A stretch of DNA of 64,000 bases from CALBTQ01 sp036725605 (GTDB lineage: Bacteria; Lernaellota; Lernaellaia; Lernaellales; Lernaellaceae). The position numbers were made by a program, and so were the translations under genes. How positions within the stretch are numbered: the stretch's first letter is position 1; each line of letters begins with the position of its first letter. The notes under the pieces are model-generated. The model did not search any database. It had not been told where the DNA came from and saw nothing but the letters and a program-made list of their open reading frames with translations. The stretch is from NCBI GenBank assembly GCA_036725605.1, contig DAIMDW010000001.1, positions 124,001 through 188,000 on the forward strand. Reading direction: 5' to 3'. Shown here piece after piece: positions 63,965 through 64,000 of this stretch.

Positions 63965-64000
63965 AATCACCTCACTTGTGCCGAAAGTTTCACTCTCCAC

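Overview
The window looks like chromosomal DNA from a Gram-negative, G+C-rich bacterium. Evidence for that: lipobox lipoproteins, a periplasmic S46 dipeptidyl-peptidase, a Tat-exported ferredoxin, c-type cytochromes, a sigma-54 activator and HD-GYP/PilZ genes. The mix (multihaem cytochromes with an NrfD module, a C25 peptidase, many secreted hydrolases, archaemetzincin) fits an uncultured deltaproteobacterial-grade or neighbouring lineage. The sequence alone does not settle the taxon. Genes are tightly packed, mostly with clear Shine-Dalgarno sites. I see no phage, IS element or CRISPR array.

Layout. 1-2.7 kb: RhaM-type mutarotase, thiolase, exported metallo-beta-lactamase-fold protein. 2.7-4.7 kb: a lipoprotein joining four c-haem motifs to a phytoene-desaturase-like FAD domain. 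4.9-10 kb: membrane acyltransferase, S46 peptidase, Asp-rich surface protein. 10-13 kb: 3-ketosphinganine-reductase-like SDR, GH4 glycosidase, Fpg. 13-15.6 kb: M1 peptidase with a C-terminal dockerin, translationally coupled to a cohesin-like lipoprotein. 15.7-21 kb: zinc-ribbon membrane protein, two radical-SAM enzymes, ECF sigma/anti-sigma/YbjQ operon, O-methyltransferase. 21-25 kb: GH31 lipoprotein and a secreted metallopeptidase. 25-29 kb: a structured, terminator-ended intergenic region, SGNH hydrolase, YbjN-like protein, PLP deaminase, PHP protein, tRNA-Phe. 29-32 kb: acyl-CoA synthetase and a class V aminotransferase-fold protein. 32.7-36.9 kb: respiratory operon (28-residue membrane peptide, GcvH-like, tetrahaem cytochrome, ferredoxin, NrfD, GcvH-like). 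37-44 kb: palindrome-rich spacer, archaemetzincin coupled to an NtrC-type two-component system, Tex. 44-60.6 kb: more Asp-rich surface proteins and enzymes (FG-GAP, beta-propeller, C25 peptidase, GDPD, dockerin lipoprotein), with crotonase, methyltransferase, propionyl-CoA-synthetase-like ligase and PilZ genes between them. 60.9-64 kb: PAS histidine kinase and an HD-GYP response regulator.

The unifying theme is a surface proteome built on aspartate-rich linkers. Nine exported proteins have an N-terminal signal ending at a Cys followed by a long Asp/Asn/Thr/Ser tract. Three other exported proteins (gluzincin-like peptidase, C25 peptidase, probable alpha-barrel enzyme) carry the mirror image: a C-terminal Asp tract ending in exactly Gly-Cys-Gly-Cys. 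I read the Asp tract as a spacer between a cysteine anchor and the folded domain, and the GCGC tail as a candidate undescribed C-terminal sorting or anchoring tag. Two dockerins and one cohesin-like lipoprotein suggest further non-covalent surface assembly.
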